64,000 nt of DNA from Eshraghiella crossota (GCF_025148445.1 NZ_CP102270.1:2343001-2407000); one strand, 5' to 3'; shown: positions 16,962-26,939, counted from the first letter of the stretch. A program made the numbers and translations. Notes: generated by a model not told the origin, from the sequence alone.

Positions 16962-19106
16962 TTGGATATAGCAGCAAAAATAGCATCAGAATTACAGATA
17001 AGAAATAATCAGGCAGAAGCCGCAATCAAATTAATTGATGAAGGGAACACCATCCCGTTTATATCAAGATATCGTAAGGAAGCTACAGGCGCACTTAATG
17101 ACGAACAACTCCGTAAACTCTTTGAGCGTCTTAACTATCTCCGTAATCTGGAAGACCGTAAATCAACCGTTCTTTCATCCATAGAAGAACAGGGAAAATT
17201 AACAGCCGAACTTAAAAAGCAGATAGAGTCTGCCGAGACAATGGTGGCAGTTGAGGATTTATACCGCCCTTATAAACAGAAAAAAAGAACAAGGGCGACT
17301 ATTGCCAAAGAACGCGGTCTTTCAGGCCTGGCTTCAATAATAAGTCTACAGATGACCAAAAAGACCTTGGAAGATGAAGCAAAATCATATATTGACGCGG
17401 AAAAAGACGTTCCTGATACTGATACAGCCATTTCAGGTGCCCTTGATATTATCGCAGAGGAAATTTCCGATTCTGCCGATTACAGAACCAGAATCCGCAG
17501 TCTTACATTCAAGGAGGGCAATCTTACATCTATGGCAAAAGACCCTGAGGCAGAATCCGTTTATGAGATGTACTATAATTTTTCAAGCCCCGTTTCAAAA
17601 CTTACAGGCTACCGTGTTCTTGCCATTAACAGAGGTGAAAAAGAAAAGGTCCTCACAGTTAAATTAGAGGCCCCCGTTGATAAAATACTTGCATATCTTG
17701 AAAAGCAGGTAATTGTAAGGGACAACCCTAACACAACCCCTTACCTTAAAACAGCCGTTGCTGACGCCTACTCAAGGCTCATTGCTCCGTCCATTGAACG
17801 TGAAATAAGAAATGAACTCACGGAAAATGCAGAAGATAATGCAATAACCGTATTCGGTAAAAATCTTGAACAGCTTCTTATGCAGCCCCCAATCGTAGGT
17901 AAAACCGTCCTCGGCTGGGACCCTGCCTTCAGAACCGGGTGTAAATTAGCGGTGGTTGACCCCACAGGCAAAGTCCTTGATACGGTTGTCATATATCCGA
18001 CTGCCCCTCAGAACAAGGTTGATGAAGCTAAGACAATACTTAAAAAACTCATTAAAAAATATCATGTTGACCTTATTTCCTGCGGTAACGGAACCGCTTC
18101 AAGGGAATCCGAAGTAATAATTTCAGAGCTTATACATGAAATTCCTGAAAATGTACAATATGTAATTGTAAATGAAGCAGGTGCTTCCGTATATTCCGCA
18201 AGTGAGCTGGCAACCGAAGAATTTCCTAATTTTGATGTTGGGCAAAGAAGTGCCGCCTCCATCGCAAGACGTCTTCAGGACCCTCTTGCGGAGCTTGTCA
18301 AAATTGACCCTAAATCAATCGGCGTAGGCCAGTATCAGCATGACATGAACCAGAAAAAATTAGGTTCTGCACTTGACGGTGTCGTAGAGGACAGTGTCAA
18401 CCGTGTAGGCGTGGACTTAAATACAGCCTCCGCACCATTGCTTGAACATATCTCAGGAATCAACAAATCCCTTGCCAAAAATATTGTGGCATACAGGGAG
18501 GCCAACGGAAAATTCGTGACACGAAAGGATCTCCTCAAAGTTCCAAAACTTGGTGCAAAAGCTTTTGAACAATGTTCAGGTTTTATGAGGATCCGTGACG
18601 GCGGCAACCCACTTGATTCCACAGGTGTACACCCTGAAAGTTATGATAAAGCTGTTCTTCTTCTTAACAAACTCGGCTACACCACAGAAGATATAAAATC
18701 CGGTGCCTTAAACGGAATAGGCAAGTTGATAAAAGACTTTACTGCTCTTTCAAAAGAACTTGACATTGGGGAACTTACCTTAAAAGATATTGTTAAAGAA
18801 CTTGAAAAGCCGGGACGTGACCCCCGTGAAGAGATGCCAAAGCCTGTTCTTAGAAGTGATGTAATGTCCATGGAAGATTTAAAACCGGGTATGATACTTA
18901 GCGGTACCGTAAGAAACGTAATTGATTTCGGTGCCTTTGTGGATATCGGCGTACATCAGGACGGACTGGTCCACATATCACAGCTTACCAGCAAAAAATA
19001 CATTAAGCACCCTATGGAAGTTGTAAGTGTGGGCGATATTGTCCAGGTCAAGGTTCTGAATGTTGACATTCCTAAAAAGAGAATCCAGTTATCAATGATA
19101 TTATAA
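16962..19106 (+). CDS. tex: Tex family S1 RNA-binding protein
   Basis: The 714-residue protein has the complete Tex order: N-terminal helical region (with PFISRYRKEATG, about 33-44), YqgF-like RNase H fold (about 320-450, GWDPAFRTGCKLAVVD), helix-hairpin-helix units (about 490-560, GINKSLAKNIVAYREANG) and a C-terminal S1 domain (about 640-712, GMILSGTVRNVIDFGAFVDIG). Tex/Spt6-related proteins bind nucleic acid and act with transcription or RNA processing. The start is TTG at 16962, nine bases after GAAAGGA; an earlier TTG lies before that site and is rejected. Confidence 0.95.
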   Translation: MDIAAKIASELQIRNNQAEAAIKLIDEGNTIPFISRYRKEATGALNDEQLRKLFERLNYLRNLEDRKSTVLSSIEEQGKLTAELKKQIESAETMVAVEDLYRPYKQKKRTRATIAKERGLSGLASIISLQMTKKTLEDEAKSYIDAEKDVPDTDTAISGALDIIAEEISDSADYRTRIRSLTFKEGNLTSMAKDPEAESVYEMYYNFSSPVSKLTGYRVLAINRGEKEKVLTVKLEAPVDKILAYLEKQVIVRDNPNTTPYLKTAVADAYSRLIAPSIEREIRNELTENAEDNAITVFGKNLEQLLMQPPIVGKTVLGWDPAFRTGCKLAVVDPTGKVLDTVVIYPTAPQNKVDEAKTILKKLIKKYHVDLISCGNGTASRESEVIISELIHEIPENVQYVIVNEAGASVYSASELATEEFPNFDVGQRSAASIARRLQDPLAELVKIDPKSIGVGQYQHDMNQKKLGSALDGVVEDSVNRVGVDLNTASAPLLEHISGINKSLAKNIVAYREANGKFVTRKDLLKVPKLGAKAFEQCSGFMRIRDGGNPLDSTGVHPESYDKAVLLLNKLGYTTEDIKSGALNGIGKLIKDFTALSKELDIGELTLKDIVKELEKPGRDPREEMPKPVLRSDVMSMEDLKPGMILSGTVRNVIDFGAFVDIGVHQDGLVHISQLTSKKYIKHPMEVVSVGDIVQVKVLNVDIPKKRIQLSMIL

Positions 19107-19118
19107 TTTTCAACTAAT

Positions 19119-19195
19119 AAAGGCTATAAGCCCTCTGATATTTAACCTGTCCGCCTGACAGGGATATATCATCAAGACTTATAGCCTTATTTTTT
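19119..19195. terminator. Long nested hairpin between convergent tex and fabZ
   Basis: Three stacked stems share one axis: AAGGCTATAAG/CTTATAGCCTT (19120-19130 / 19178-19188), TGATAT/ATATCA (19136-19141 / 19166-19171) and CCTGTC/GACAGG (19146-19151 / 19157-19162). A T-tract follows on the plus strand (TTATTTTTTA). It can terminate tex and probably also fabZ transcripts. Confidence 0.8.
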
Positions 19196-19199
19196 AATA

Positions 19200-19625
19200 T
19201 TATCCGATTGCAAAAGTAATTTCTGCCACAGCAGCTACTTTTCCGTCAACCGTTGCCGTTGCCTTGCCCACTCCGACAGGACCTTTTCTCTTAATAATCT
19301 CGCATTCAAGTCTGAGTCTGTCTCCCGGAACAACTTTATTTTTAAATTTGCAAGCGTTGATGCCTGCAAAATAAGCTGTCCTACCTTTGTTTTCAGGAAG
19401 GCAGAGGACCGCAACCGCTCCTGTCTGTGCAAGTGCTTCAACTATTAATACACCCGGCATAACAGGCTCGTCAGGAAAATGTCCGGCAAAAAAGCTTTCA
19501 TCGTATGTAAGGTTCTTATATCCCACGGCTCTTTCTCCCGGCACTAGTTCCTCTATACAGTCAACAAGCAGAAACGGATGTCTGTGAGGAAGAATCTCTT
19601 TGATTTCCTTAATTCCCATTAACAT
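19200..19625 (-). CDS. fabZ: 3-hydroxyacyl-ACP dehydratase FabZ
   Basis: The 141-residue hot-dog-fold protein has the catalytic pair H49 ([13 protein letters not shown]) and E63 (LIVEALAQ) and the family start [12 protein letters not shown]. It dehydrates 3-hydroxyacyl-ACP in type II fatty acid synthesis. The start is ATG ten bases after GGAGG. It is translated 14 bases after fabK, giving a dehydratase-reductase pair. The rest of the fab cluster (fabH, acpP, fabD, fabG, fabF, acc) is not in this window. Confidence 0.95.
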   Translation of the reverse strand: MLMGIKEIKEILPHRHPFLLVDCIEELVPGERAVGYKNLTYDESFFAGHFPDEPVMPGVLIVEALAQTGAVAVLCLPENKGRTAYFAGINACKFKNKVVPGDRLRLECEIIKRKGPVGVGKATATVDGKVAAVAEITFAIG

Positions 19626-19639
19626 AAGCGATATTCCTC

Positions 19640-20581
19640 CTAGTTAAGTCTTGCAGGTGCATTTTTAAATAATGCTTCTGTCTCAGCCATGAGCTCTGTT
19701 ATTATCTCTTTACATGACTGTCTCTTCTTAATCATTCCGGCAATCTGGCCTGCCATAACACTTCCGTATACAACGTCTCCGTCAACAACCGCTTTGCGGA
19801 GTGAACCTGCCGCAAATTTCTCGATTTCGTCAACTGATGCACCGCTTTCTTCAAGCTTAATATATTCTTTGGTAAGTTTGTTACGGATACAACGTACAGG
19901 ATGTCCTGTGCTTCTTCCCGTAACGGCTGAATCTATGTCCTTAGATGCGATAATTTTATCCTTATAATTATCATGGACTATTGATTCATCTGCAACAACA
20001 AATCTTGTTCCCATCTGGACAGCTTCGGCTCCTAACATAAATGCTGCCGCAACACCTCTGCCGTCACCGATTCCTCCGGCTCCGATTACAGGTATTGAAA
20101 CTGCATCTACAACCTGTGGCAAAAGTGCCATTGTTGTAATGTCACCGATATGTCCGCCGGACTCACAGCCTTCTGCGATAACCGCATCGGCTCCGCCTCT
20201 TTCCATAAGCTTTGCCATTGCAACTGATGCAACAACCGGCATAACCTTTACGCCTGCATCCTTCCAAAGCTTAAGATATTTGCCCGGATTACCTGCGCCT
20301 GTTGTAACGGCTGCAACCTTCTCTTCTGCTGCCAGATGTGCAACCTCATCGGCATAAGGGCTCATAAGCATAATATTAATACCAAATGGTTTGTCTGTTG
20401 TATTCTTAATTTCTTTAATCCAGTTTTTGACAACTTCAGCCGGTGCTGTGGCAGAACCGATAATTCCAAGTCCTCCTGCTGCTGAAACCGCTGCTGCAAG
20501 ATGGCTCTCAGCTACCCATGCCATACCGCCCTGAATAATAGGATACTCAATTCCAAGTAATTCTGTTACTCTTGTTTTCAT
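19640..20581 (-). CDS. fabK: FMN-dependent enoyl-ACP reductase II (FabK)
   Basis: The 313-residue NPD/2-nitropropane dioxygenase-like barrel starts [20 protein letters not shown] and carries [27 protein letters not shown] and [12 protein letters not shown], the FMN-phosphate and active-site loops of FabK. It reduces enoyl-ACP with NAD(P)H and FMN and replaces triclosan-sensitive FabI in many Clostridia. The adjacent fabZ makes FabK far more likely than a nitronate monooxygenase. Confidence 0.93.
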   Translation of the reverse strand: MKTRVTELLGIEYPIIQGGMAWVAESHLAAAVSAAGGLGIIGSATAPAEVVKNWIKEIKNTTDKPFGINIMLMSPYADEVAHLAAEEKVAAVTTGAGNPGKYLKLWKDAGVKVMPVVASVAMAKLMERGGADAVIAEGCESGGHIGDITTMALLPQVVDAVSIPVIGAGGIGDGRGVAAAFMLGAEAVQMGTRFVVADESIVHDNYKDKIIASKDIDSAVTGRSTGHPVRCIRNKLTKEYIKLEESGASVDEIEKFAAGSLRKAVVDGDVVYGSVMAGQIAGMIKKRQSCKEIITELMAETEALFKNAPARLN

Positions 20582-20661
20582 TGTGTTTTACCTCTCGTTG
20601 TGTATTTAAAAACACTTTTATTTTATAACGAAAAGTCATTTTTTACAATAGGCCACTGATT

Positions 20662-21828
20662 TCATTCTTTAAGATATTTGACAATTTCAACTCTTGTACA
20701 CTTGTATGCAAACAATGTACTGAACAAAGCAGAAATCGATAACGTCAATACAGCATATAAAATTACCGACTGTCCGGACAGACAGATTACATATCTGTAG
20801 TCCTTTGCATAGAACATTATTGCTTTATAAATCACAAAAATATTAATCGAAGCCACAATGGATAAAAATATATTTATTCCCATTACAATAATGCCTTCTG
20901 TCAGGAACTGCATCATAATATCTTTTTTGCCTGCACCTATTGCCCTTTTTATTCCTATTTCGTATTTTCTTTCATTGAGTGCATTGGAAAACGCACTATA
21001 AAGATTAATACCCAGAATCACGAACAAAACTGCTGCTATTATGTACTTATTCCTTATGACAATGTTTTCTTCTTTTATAGCATTATTCTGTTCATCCATC
21101 ACATTCATTATCGACATATTCATGCTTTTAAGGCAGTTTATAACCAATGATGGTTTATCGGTTCTTATTACGGTCTGATAATTGTGTATCTCATATTCGG
21201 AATCATCAATCCCTACACCACTTATGTATATCGGGTCTTCGACTCCTGTTTCCTGTGTATTCTCATACTGTTTAGGTGTATATGTTCCTACTATGTTGAA
21301 CTTATATATCTTTTTATTGTTTCCTTCTTTTTCAAAAACCATGCTGATCTCAGGTTCCCTGTCAAAAGATTTCTTAAGATTCTCATACATTCTGTCAGAA
21401 ACAAGTGCTTCGCCCTGTTTTAATGCAAAGCTTTTTTCACCGTTCATCTCTACACGCTCCACACCCACATCACCATATTCAAAAACCGCCCATACATAAT
21501 TAGGCAGAATCTGAACCCGGCATTGATTCCCGTAAGTATCTCTTGCCAGTGTCTTTTTTATATAGTAAAAATGAGTGTCACCCATTTCTTCCAGTCTCGA
21601 CGTTAATATATTTATTTTGTTGCCGGAATCAGAGTCCATACGGTTATGGGACAAGATTATCTTGTAATCATTTCCCATTAATTCTTTATATTTGTTATAA
21701 ATTCCCGAATCCGTATAAATAAGAAAACCGAGTAAAAATGTAAATGTCAGAAATACCGTTATGGAAAGCATCATATAGTTTCTGAAGGTCTTTTTTATCA
21801 TTGCAGCCGAGTGTTTAAGTAATTTCAC
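20662..21828 (-). CDS. ABC transporter permease, MacB/FtsX type
   Basis: The 388-residue protein starts at GTG (21826-21828), eight bases after GGAAGG, overlapping the end of the ATPase gene. It has one N-terminal membrane helix (about 18-40), a large external domain (about 45-265) and three C-terminal helices with the FtsX signature NERKYEIGIKRAIGAGKKDI between helices 2 and 3. This is the MacB-like mechanotransmission type, acting with the ATPase, the adaptor and the lipoprotein encoded in the same operon, probably in export or lipid/peptide handling rather than import. Confidence 0.9.
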   Translation of the reverse strand: MKLLKHSAAMIKKTFRNYMMLSITVFLTFTFLLGFLIYTDSGIYNKYKELMGNDYKIILSHNRMDSDSGNKINILTSRLEEMGDTHFYYIKKTLARDTYGNQCRVQILPNYVWAVFEYGDVGVERVEMNGEKSFALKQGEALVSDRMYENLKKSFDREPEISMVFEKEGNNKKIYKFNIVGTYTPKQYENTQETGVEDPIYISGVGIDDSEYEIHNYQTVIRTDKPSLVINCLKSMNMSIMNVMDEQNNAIKEENIVIRNKYIIAAVLFVILGINLYSAFSNALNERKYEIGIKRAIGAGKKDIMMQFLTEGIIVMGINIFLSIVASINIFVIYKAIMFYAKDYRYVICLSGQSVILYAVLTLSISALFSTLFAYKCTRVEIVKYLKE

Positions 21829-22468
21829 GTAACACACCTTCCTCCAGACGATATCTGCGTTTTGCATTTAATGCAACCTTCATATCGTGCGTAATAACTA
21901 TTATAGCCCGTCCTTTTTCATTCTCATTTTTCAGTATATTGAGAACCTCTTTTGTATTTACTTCGTCAAGATTACCTGTGGGTTCATCGGCAATTATTAA
22001 TGACGGATTAAGCACAAGAGCCCTTGCAATTGCAACTCTCTGCTTTTCACCACCACTCAGATAGGCTGTCTTTTTATCTAACAAATGAGAAATATTAAGG
22101 ATACCGGAGAGCAAATCTATATCCTGCGGACCGGTCCTTGAATATAATGAGGGCAATTCTATATTTTCTTTACAGGTCAATGTGGGAATCAGATTATAAG
22201 CCTGAAAAATAAAACCTATCTTTTCTCTTCTTATTTTTGCATAATCCAGTTTGTTGTTAATTAATTCTCCGTCAAATTCATACGTTCCCGAATCATACCC
22301 TTCGATAAGTCCGATTATATTCATAAGTGTGGATTTTCCGGCTCCTGACATTCCTACAATTGCAATGTAATCGCCATTTGTAATATGTAATGATATATCT
22401 TTTAATACAGGGGTCTCATAGCTTTTTGTAATATTTTTTAAGTCAATGCATACTTTTTCAACCGCCAT
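21815..22468 (-). CDS. ABC transporter ATP-binding protein, MacB/LolD type
   Basis: The 217-residue protein has Walker A GMSGAGKST (39-47), Q-loop FQAYNLIPTLT, signature LSGGEKQRVAIARAL, Walker B LIIADEPTGNLD and the switch His in VITHD. The start is ATG 22466-22468 after CAGGAGGATGGTA; an in-frame start 93 bases upstream lies within the adaptor gene and is rejected. It overlaps the adaptor by 11 bp and the permease by 14 bp, so the three are translationally coupled. Confidence 0.95.
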   Translation of the reverse strand: MAVEKVCIDLKNITKSYETPVLKDISLHITNGDYIAIVGMSGAGKSTLMNIIGLIEGYDSGTYEFDGELINNKLDYAKIRREKIGFIFQAYNLIPTLTCKENIELPSLYSRTGPQDIDLLSGILNISHLLDKKTAYLSGGEKQRVAIARALVLNPSLIIADEPTGNLDEVNTKEVLNILKNENEKGRAIIVITHDMKVALNAKRRYRLEEGVLREIT

Positions 22469-23294
22469 TACCATCCTCCTGCCGGATAAATGCTTTATAT
22501 CCGGAATCACATATTGTACCCTCTTCAACACCGGATATCGCCATGTATTCTTCTGTTTCAAGACTTACCTTTACTTCCTGCTCGTTAATATAATATCCGT
22601 TTTCATCAAGAACTCTTACATAATAGGAGTTGCCCTTTTTATATACACAGTTTTTATTAACAACAAGTACTTCAGAATATACCTTGTCGGTATATATCTT
22701 AATATCAGGTAATTCCTCGCCATACATATATGATTTACTGTCAATATCAAATACAACTTTTACTTTATTGCCCTGTGCAATATTTGATATTTCCCTTACC
22801 GTAAGCTTTTCATTTTCATTAAACGATAATGACTTACTTTCTTTTATGTAATTCAATTTATCAATAGGAATGTTCGTCACCAATTGCAGTTTATCAAATG
22901 ATAATACACGGATTCTGTTGCCTGTATCCACCGACTCCACTATTCCGTTGCATGGTGCTTTTATTATTTTCTGACCTGTGGTTATTTCTTTGTCTTTATA
23001 TATTTCATTACCCGGCTGCACCAGTATATTATCACTTTCAATATCTTTTATATCTATTGTTATATATTCTGATGACGAAATTACTCCATCCGTAGTAACA
23101 TAATATTCAATATCTGCCCTTGTTACCCGTATAGGTTCTCCGTATGCCGCTTCTTTATATTCGTAATAGGTATCCTGGATATAGCTTTTCTTTTCGCTTC
23201 CTGAAAGTTTATACAATATAATAATGGGAGCAAGGAAAAGTAACAGAATAACCGTAATTACCGTCAGTTTAAAAATAGTATTCTTCTTAGCCAT
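22458..23294 (-). CDS. Membrane-fusion/adaptor-like protein of ABC exporter
   Basis: The 278-residue protein has an N-terminal membrane helix (about 8-28) and beta-rich external domains. The lipoyl-like half motif GQKIIKAPCNGIVESVDTGNRIRV and a C-terminal VNKNCVYKKGNSYYVRVLDENG segment are typical of HlyD/MacA-type adaptors in Gram-positive bacteria. The coiled-coil hairpin is very short or absent, consistent with no outer membrane partner. It lies between the lipoprotein gene (8 bp) and the ATPase gene. Confidence 0.82.
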   Translation of the reverse strand: MAKKNTIFKLTVITVILLLFLAPIIILYKLSGSEKKSYIQDTYYEYKEAAYGEPIRVTRADIEYYVTTDGVISSSEYITIDIKDIESDNILVQPGNEIYKDKEITTGQKIIKAPCNGIVESVDTGNRIRVLSFDKLQLVTNIPIDKLNYIKESKSLSFNENEKLTVREISNIAQGNKVKVVFDIDSKSYMYGEELPDIKIYTDKVYSEVLVVNKNCVYKKGNSYYVRVLDENGYYINEQEVKVSLETEEYMAISGVEEGTICDSGYKAFIRQEDGNGG

Positions 23295-23302
23295 AATGTT
23301 CC

Positions 23303-24412
23303 CTACCGCTTCAGATATTCTTTAAAATATTCCTGTACCTTTTCGCCTAAATTATCTTTATATATTGCATATAATAACTGTTCCGAATGTCTGGTTTCAC
23401 AGTTGATTCCAACCTTTGTTGCATACAGATTACCGTTCTGCTCATATTCAACAAGAATCTCTTCATTGACTGTATAAGCTAATTTTCCTACAAATTCTTC
23501 ATCTTTGAGGACTATATCCATGCCGATTGTTTCTCCTGCTTTAACAGGCAGTTCCATACCGTCTTTCCATTTCTGGCTTATGGCATTGTCATCTGCCAGG
23601 CTCTCAACTTCAATGCTGTCAATTGTTGTTCCTTCGGTTGGAGCAATGAGACTGATATTTTTAATAATTACATCATCTTTGGCATTATACTCAAGTCTAG
23701 GTGGTTTGATGGTTCCGTCCTTATTTGGCTGTATATTAACCATGCCGAAAAATATACTGCCAGCTTCCAATGCATATTCTCCAACATCGAACTCCTCAGC
23801 CAGCTTTATCAGTCTGACATTACCTATATCAACGGTTTTCTTATTTCCTTTTATATCAACATCAATGCTGTTAATTACCTCTTCTTCTTTTATGTCATTA
23901 AACCTAACCGTTATATTTGTGACATAATAACTTGGGAAATCAGACTCTTTAAGTCTTGAATATTCCTTGGTAATCTCATCCTTCATTTTAGCAAATTCTT
24001 CCGGGTTATTTAATTCCAGTTCACTAAATTCTTTCCAGTCCGTATTATTATATATAAGGCATACATACTCATCAAATAATCCTTCACATAACTGGCTATC
24101 CGAACATGACACTTCATATCCGTTATTTGTCGCCACTTCTGCATTTACATCTTTGCTTTCAATGGGTTTGTCCGACAATACTTTGAGTCCTACACTTGTG
24201 TGAGAGCTTATTCCGTCAACTATGTTCATGTTATATGTATTTGTACATATTATATACTCGTCATCTTTTATTCTATCCGGAAGGACTTTTATATATTTAT
24301 TATCTTTTAAATTATCGTCCTTTTTTCCGCAACCCACGAGGAAAACAACCAGTAATGTTGCCATCCCCAGAACTCCCGCCAGTAACCTCTTTGCTTTCTT
24401 GTTTTTAATCAT
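23303..24412 (-). CDS. Lipoprotein of ABC adaptor operon
   Basis: The 369-residue precursor starts at ATG 24410-24412 behind AAGGAG. Its signal ends in the lipobox LVGC (Cys28). The mature protein is charged and beta-rich, with no recognised domain; an in-frame start 24 bases earlier lacks a good ribosome site. It is first of the operon lipoprotein-adaptor-ATPase-permease, so it may bind the substrate or sense the stress handled by the transporter. A terminator-like hairpin stands 30 bases upstream of the start. Confidence 0.85.
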   Translation of the reverse strand: MIKNKKAKRLLAGVLGMATLLVVFLVGCGKKDDNLKDNKYIKVLPDRIKDDEYIICTNTYNMNIVDGISSHTSVGLKVLSDKPIESKDVNAEVATNNGYEVSCSDSQLCEGLFDEYVCLIYNNTDWKEFSELELNNPEEFAKMKDEITKEYSRLKESDFPSYYVTNITVRFNDIKEEEVINSIDVDIKGNKKTVDIGNVRLIKLAEEFDVGEYALEAGSIFFGMVNIQPNKDGTIKPPRLEYNAKDDVIIKNISLIAPTEGTTIDSIEVESLADDNAISQKWKDGMELPVKAGETIGMDIVLKDEEFVGKLAYTVNEEILVEYEQNGNLYATKVGINCETRHSEQLLYAIYKDNLGEKVQEYFKEYLKR

Positions 24413-24441
24413 AGACTTTACTCCTTCTGTATTCATGGCAT

Positions 24442-24519
24442 AAAAAAAGCCATAGCTTCCGTAACTATGGTTGAAAGTTTTATGAAATTCCCTTTAATTA
24501 TCTCATACTACCTTCAACC
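24442..24519 (-). promoter_or_regulatory. Leader with tandem hairpins and intrinsic terminator, possible attenuator
   Basis: In minus-strand order: GGTTGAAGG (24511-24519) can pair with CTTTCAACC (24469-24477), and the next stem CCATAG/CTATGG (24450-24455 / 24465-24470) is followed by seven T (24442-24448). The two stems share the CC at 24469-24470. The terminator ends 30 bases before the lipoprotein start, in the right direction to control it; alternatively it insulates the operon from the IS remnant. Confidence 0.5.
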
Positions 24520-24577
24520 TTTTTTTACATTATTATCCTATCATAAAAAAATTTATTTGTAAACTTTGCAATATTTC

Positions 24578-25389
24578 GCCAGCTTTGAAAGGTAAATATA
24601 TTTTATAGCCTACCGTTATCCACATTGAATTATTACACTGATTCCTTATCTAAAAAATGTGTATAAATTTGTATTTTCCTCTTGGCAAGCCTCACCTTCT
24701 TTGCTAAAATCTAATTAGTTTAGAACTGTTCTACACAGCTCAACTGTTATATCTTCTATTTTTGTTAGTTGCCGTCCAAAGCTGGCTAACAATTCAGGAG
24801 ATATATTTTTTTATTTCATTTTCTTTCAAGTAATAATACTCATAAAGTTGTTTTATGAAATCAGCTATCTGCTCCATCAGATAGTGATTCTTCTGTGCCT
24901 TTTCATTCCAACTGCATGCATGCTCTATATTTCCCTGCCAGTGTTTCTGTCGGTTGAATCCTTGATTTTCTATTTTCCATCTGCTTCCCCCCGGTTATAA
25001 CATCGACTCAGATAATAATCATTTTTTCTGCTGTAGCATCTATGATGACTTGCCACTTATTAAACACTCTGGCATCATTAAATGATTTTCCGTAACTCCA
25101 TGAGGGAGAGTCCCAAGCATAGTTTTTACAGAATTGTCAATATAACTTTGGTTTCGCAGATCTTTTACTTCACTAAATTTCTTAAATAATTCCGGGTAAT
25201 ATTTGTTTTAAATCCTATTGCATTCAACAATCGGATTCTTTTCCAGTTTTCTTTTGGCTCTTTCCTGTTCTCTGCTCATTTTTTCTTCCTTTGCGATAAA
25301 GTTTTTTCTTTTATTTTACCTTATAGCAAAGAAATCGGCTTAAATTTTTGAACTATTAGTGCGAATTATTTTTACCTTTCAAAGCTGCC
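24578..25389 (-). mobile_element. Decayed insertion sequence bounded by 19-bp inverted repeats
   Basis: GCCAGCTTTGAAAGGTAAA (24578-24596) and its inverse (25371-25389) match at 18 of 19 positions and bracket about 0.8 kb holding a broken transposase frame. The element is shorter than an intact IS of its kind, so it carries internal deletions and should be immobile on its own. Confidence 0.75.
24715..25279 (-). pseudogene. Transposase remnant, multiply interrupted
   Basis: Reading from MSREQERAKRKLEKNP, frames are broken by stops near codons 24 and 85, then continue in another frame as NQGFNRQKHWQGNIEHACSW and KNHYLMEQIADFIKQLYEYY to a C-terminal LCRTVLN stop. The W-x-I-E-N-x-G-F-N motif and the N-H-Y-L-M-x-Q-I-A run are typical of the C-terminal part of a DDE transposase family seen in Firmicutes. 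The central catalytic region is largely deleted. Confidence 0.7.
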
Positions 25390-25506
25390 GGATTTCAATC
25401 TTGTACCACAATGAATTTGAAAAAAATTCGTGAAGTCGGTTGATTTTTTTCAAGAAATCCGGCTATAATAATATCGGATATTAAATCAGCCGAAAGGAGA
25501 GGTTTT

Positions 25507-26733
25507 ATGGAATATATTAAACGACATGCAGAAGCAACGGTGAATACGCTTTCCAAAATGTTTGGCGCGATCCTTGTCGCCGGCCCGCGGCAGGTCGGTA
25601 AAACCACTATGCTTCAGCGCATTACAGAAGGGATGAACTATGCAACTCTCGACGATCTGATTGTCCGTGCGGTTGCACAGGAGCAAAGCGGTACCTTTTT
25701 CAAAGACAATCCGCCTCCGGTGTTTGTTGATGAAATCCAGAAGGCACCGGAATTGTTTTCTCAGATCAAGATGTTTATAGACCGGGAACATAAAAAAGGG
25801 CAGTTTTTCATGTGCGGCTCTCAGCAGTTTCAAATGATGAAGGGCGTTAGTGAATCACTGTCCGGCAGAATCGGACTGGTAACTCTGCTTGGTTTTTCTT
25901 TGCGCGAGCGGTACGGTGTTTCCAATGACACACCGTTTCTGCCTACGGATGAGTATTTTGATGGGCGCAAAAAGCAGCTTGCCAACATTCCATACGAGGA
26001 TGTATGGAAGATGATCCACCGCGGCTCTATGCCGGAGCTCTGTGAGAATCCGGATTTTGATTGGCAGATGTTTTATGGCGCATATGTGCGAACCTATATT
26101 GAACGCGATGTTCGGGATCTGTCTGAGATCGGAGACACCGTAAAATTCACTCGCTTTATGACTGCTGCCGCAGCGTCCACCGGGCAGCTCGTCAACCTTG
26201 CCTCTATGGCGCGGGATGTCGGGATCAGTCAGCCGACGGCGGAACGATGGCTTTCGATTCTTGTGGCTTCCAACATTGTTTATCTGCTGAAGCCATACTC
26301 AAACAACATCACCAAGCGTGCAGTGAAGACTCCAAAGCTGTATTTCTTGGATACCGGGCTGGCGGCCTACCTTACACGGTGGAATACGCCGGATGTTCTG
26401 AAAAACGGCGCTATGGCCGGCGCTTTCTTTGAGAGCTTCGTGATTTCCGAGATCATTAAGAGTTATTATAACAAGGGAATCGTTGAACCGCCGCTGTATT
26501 TCTATCGAGACAAAGATATGAATGAGATTGATCTTGTGATCGAAGAAAACGGAACACTGTATCCTCTCGAAATGAAAAAGCATGCGGATCCACAGAAGAA
26601 GGATATGGATGCATTCAATTTGCTCGACAAGATCCCCGGCACTGAGCGTGGCCCGGGCGGAGTGATTTGTCTTTATGACAGGCTTATCACACTGAAAAGC
26701 AATGACCGTGTTATTCCCATCAACTATCTGTGA
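25507..26733 (+). CDS. AAA family ATPase with DUF4143 domain
   Basis: The 408-residue protein has Walker A GPRQVGKTT (about 26-34), Walker B PVFVDEIQKAP (about 75), CGSQQF sensor and the DUF4143 C-terminal region with LYFLDTGLAAYL, GAFFESFVISEI and the nuclease-like YRDKDMNEIDLVIEENG/YPLEMKK (D...E-x-K). Such proteins are widespread and poorly understood, often linked to genome-defence islands. It is clearly richer in G+C than its neighbours and sits between two dead IS elements, so it was probably acquired. The ribosome site AAAGGAGAGG precedes the ATG. A strong terminator follows. Confidence 0.92.
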   Translation: MEYIKRHAEATVNTLSKMFGAILVAGPRQVGKTTMLQRITEGMNYATLDDLIVRAVAQEQSGTFFKDNPPPVFVDEIQKAPELFSQIKMFIDREHKKGQFFMCGSQQFQMMKGVSESLSGRIGLVTLLGFSLRERYGVSNDTPFLPTDEYFDGRKKQLANIPYEDVWKMIHRGSMPELCENPDFDWQMFYGAYVRTYIERDVRDLSEIGDTVKFTRFMTAAAASTGQLVNLASMARDVGISQPTAERWLSILVASNIVYLLKPYSNNITKRAVKTPKLYFLDTGLAAYLTRWNTPDVLKNGAMAGAFFESFVISEIIKSYYNKGIVEPPLYFYRDKDMNEIDLVIEENGTLYPLEMKKHADPQKKDMDAFNLLDKIPGTERGPGGVICLYDRLITLKSNDRVIPINYL

Positions 26734-26753
26734 TAGACTTATGTGATTAAATT

Positions 26754-26792
26754 AAGGCAACCGAGTTGACCAAAACAGAACTCGGTTGCCTT
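26754..26792 (+). terminator. Terminator after AAA/DUF4143 gene
   Basis: Perfect 14-bp stem AAGGCAACCGAGTT (26754-26767) / AACTCGGTTGCCTT (26779-26792), followed by TTCC. Confidence 0.9.
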
Positions 26793-26851
26793 TTCCGCTT
26801 ATGATACGGTATTCATTATGTCAGGTTGAGTTTCACCAAACTCCTTAAAAA

Positions 26852-26904
26852 AGTGTCTTCGACACTCTCAACTCCCCTAGCCCCTCATTCATGAGGGGAA
26901 GGGG
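26852..26904. repeat. Two hairpins at left side of IS91-type element
   Basis: AGTGTC/GACACT (26852-26857 / 26861-26866, loop TTC) is followed by CCCC...CCCCTCAT TC ATGAGGGG...GGGG (26874-26904). Subterminal hairpins next to a transposase of the HUH/IS91 kind are expected at element ends. Confidence 0.55.
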
Positions 26905-26939
26905 TTTTCTTATGTTCTTCTTTATTGTAAAATTCTATT

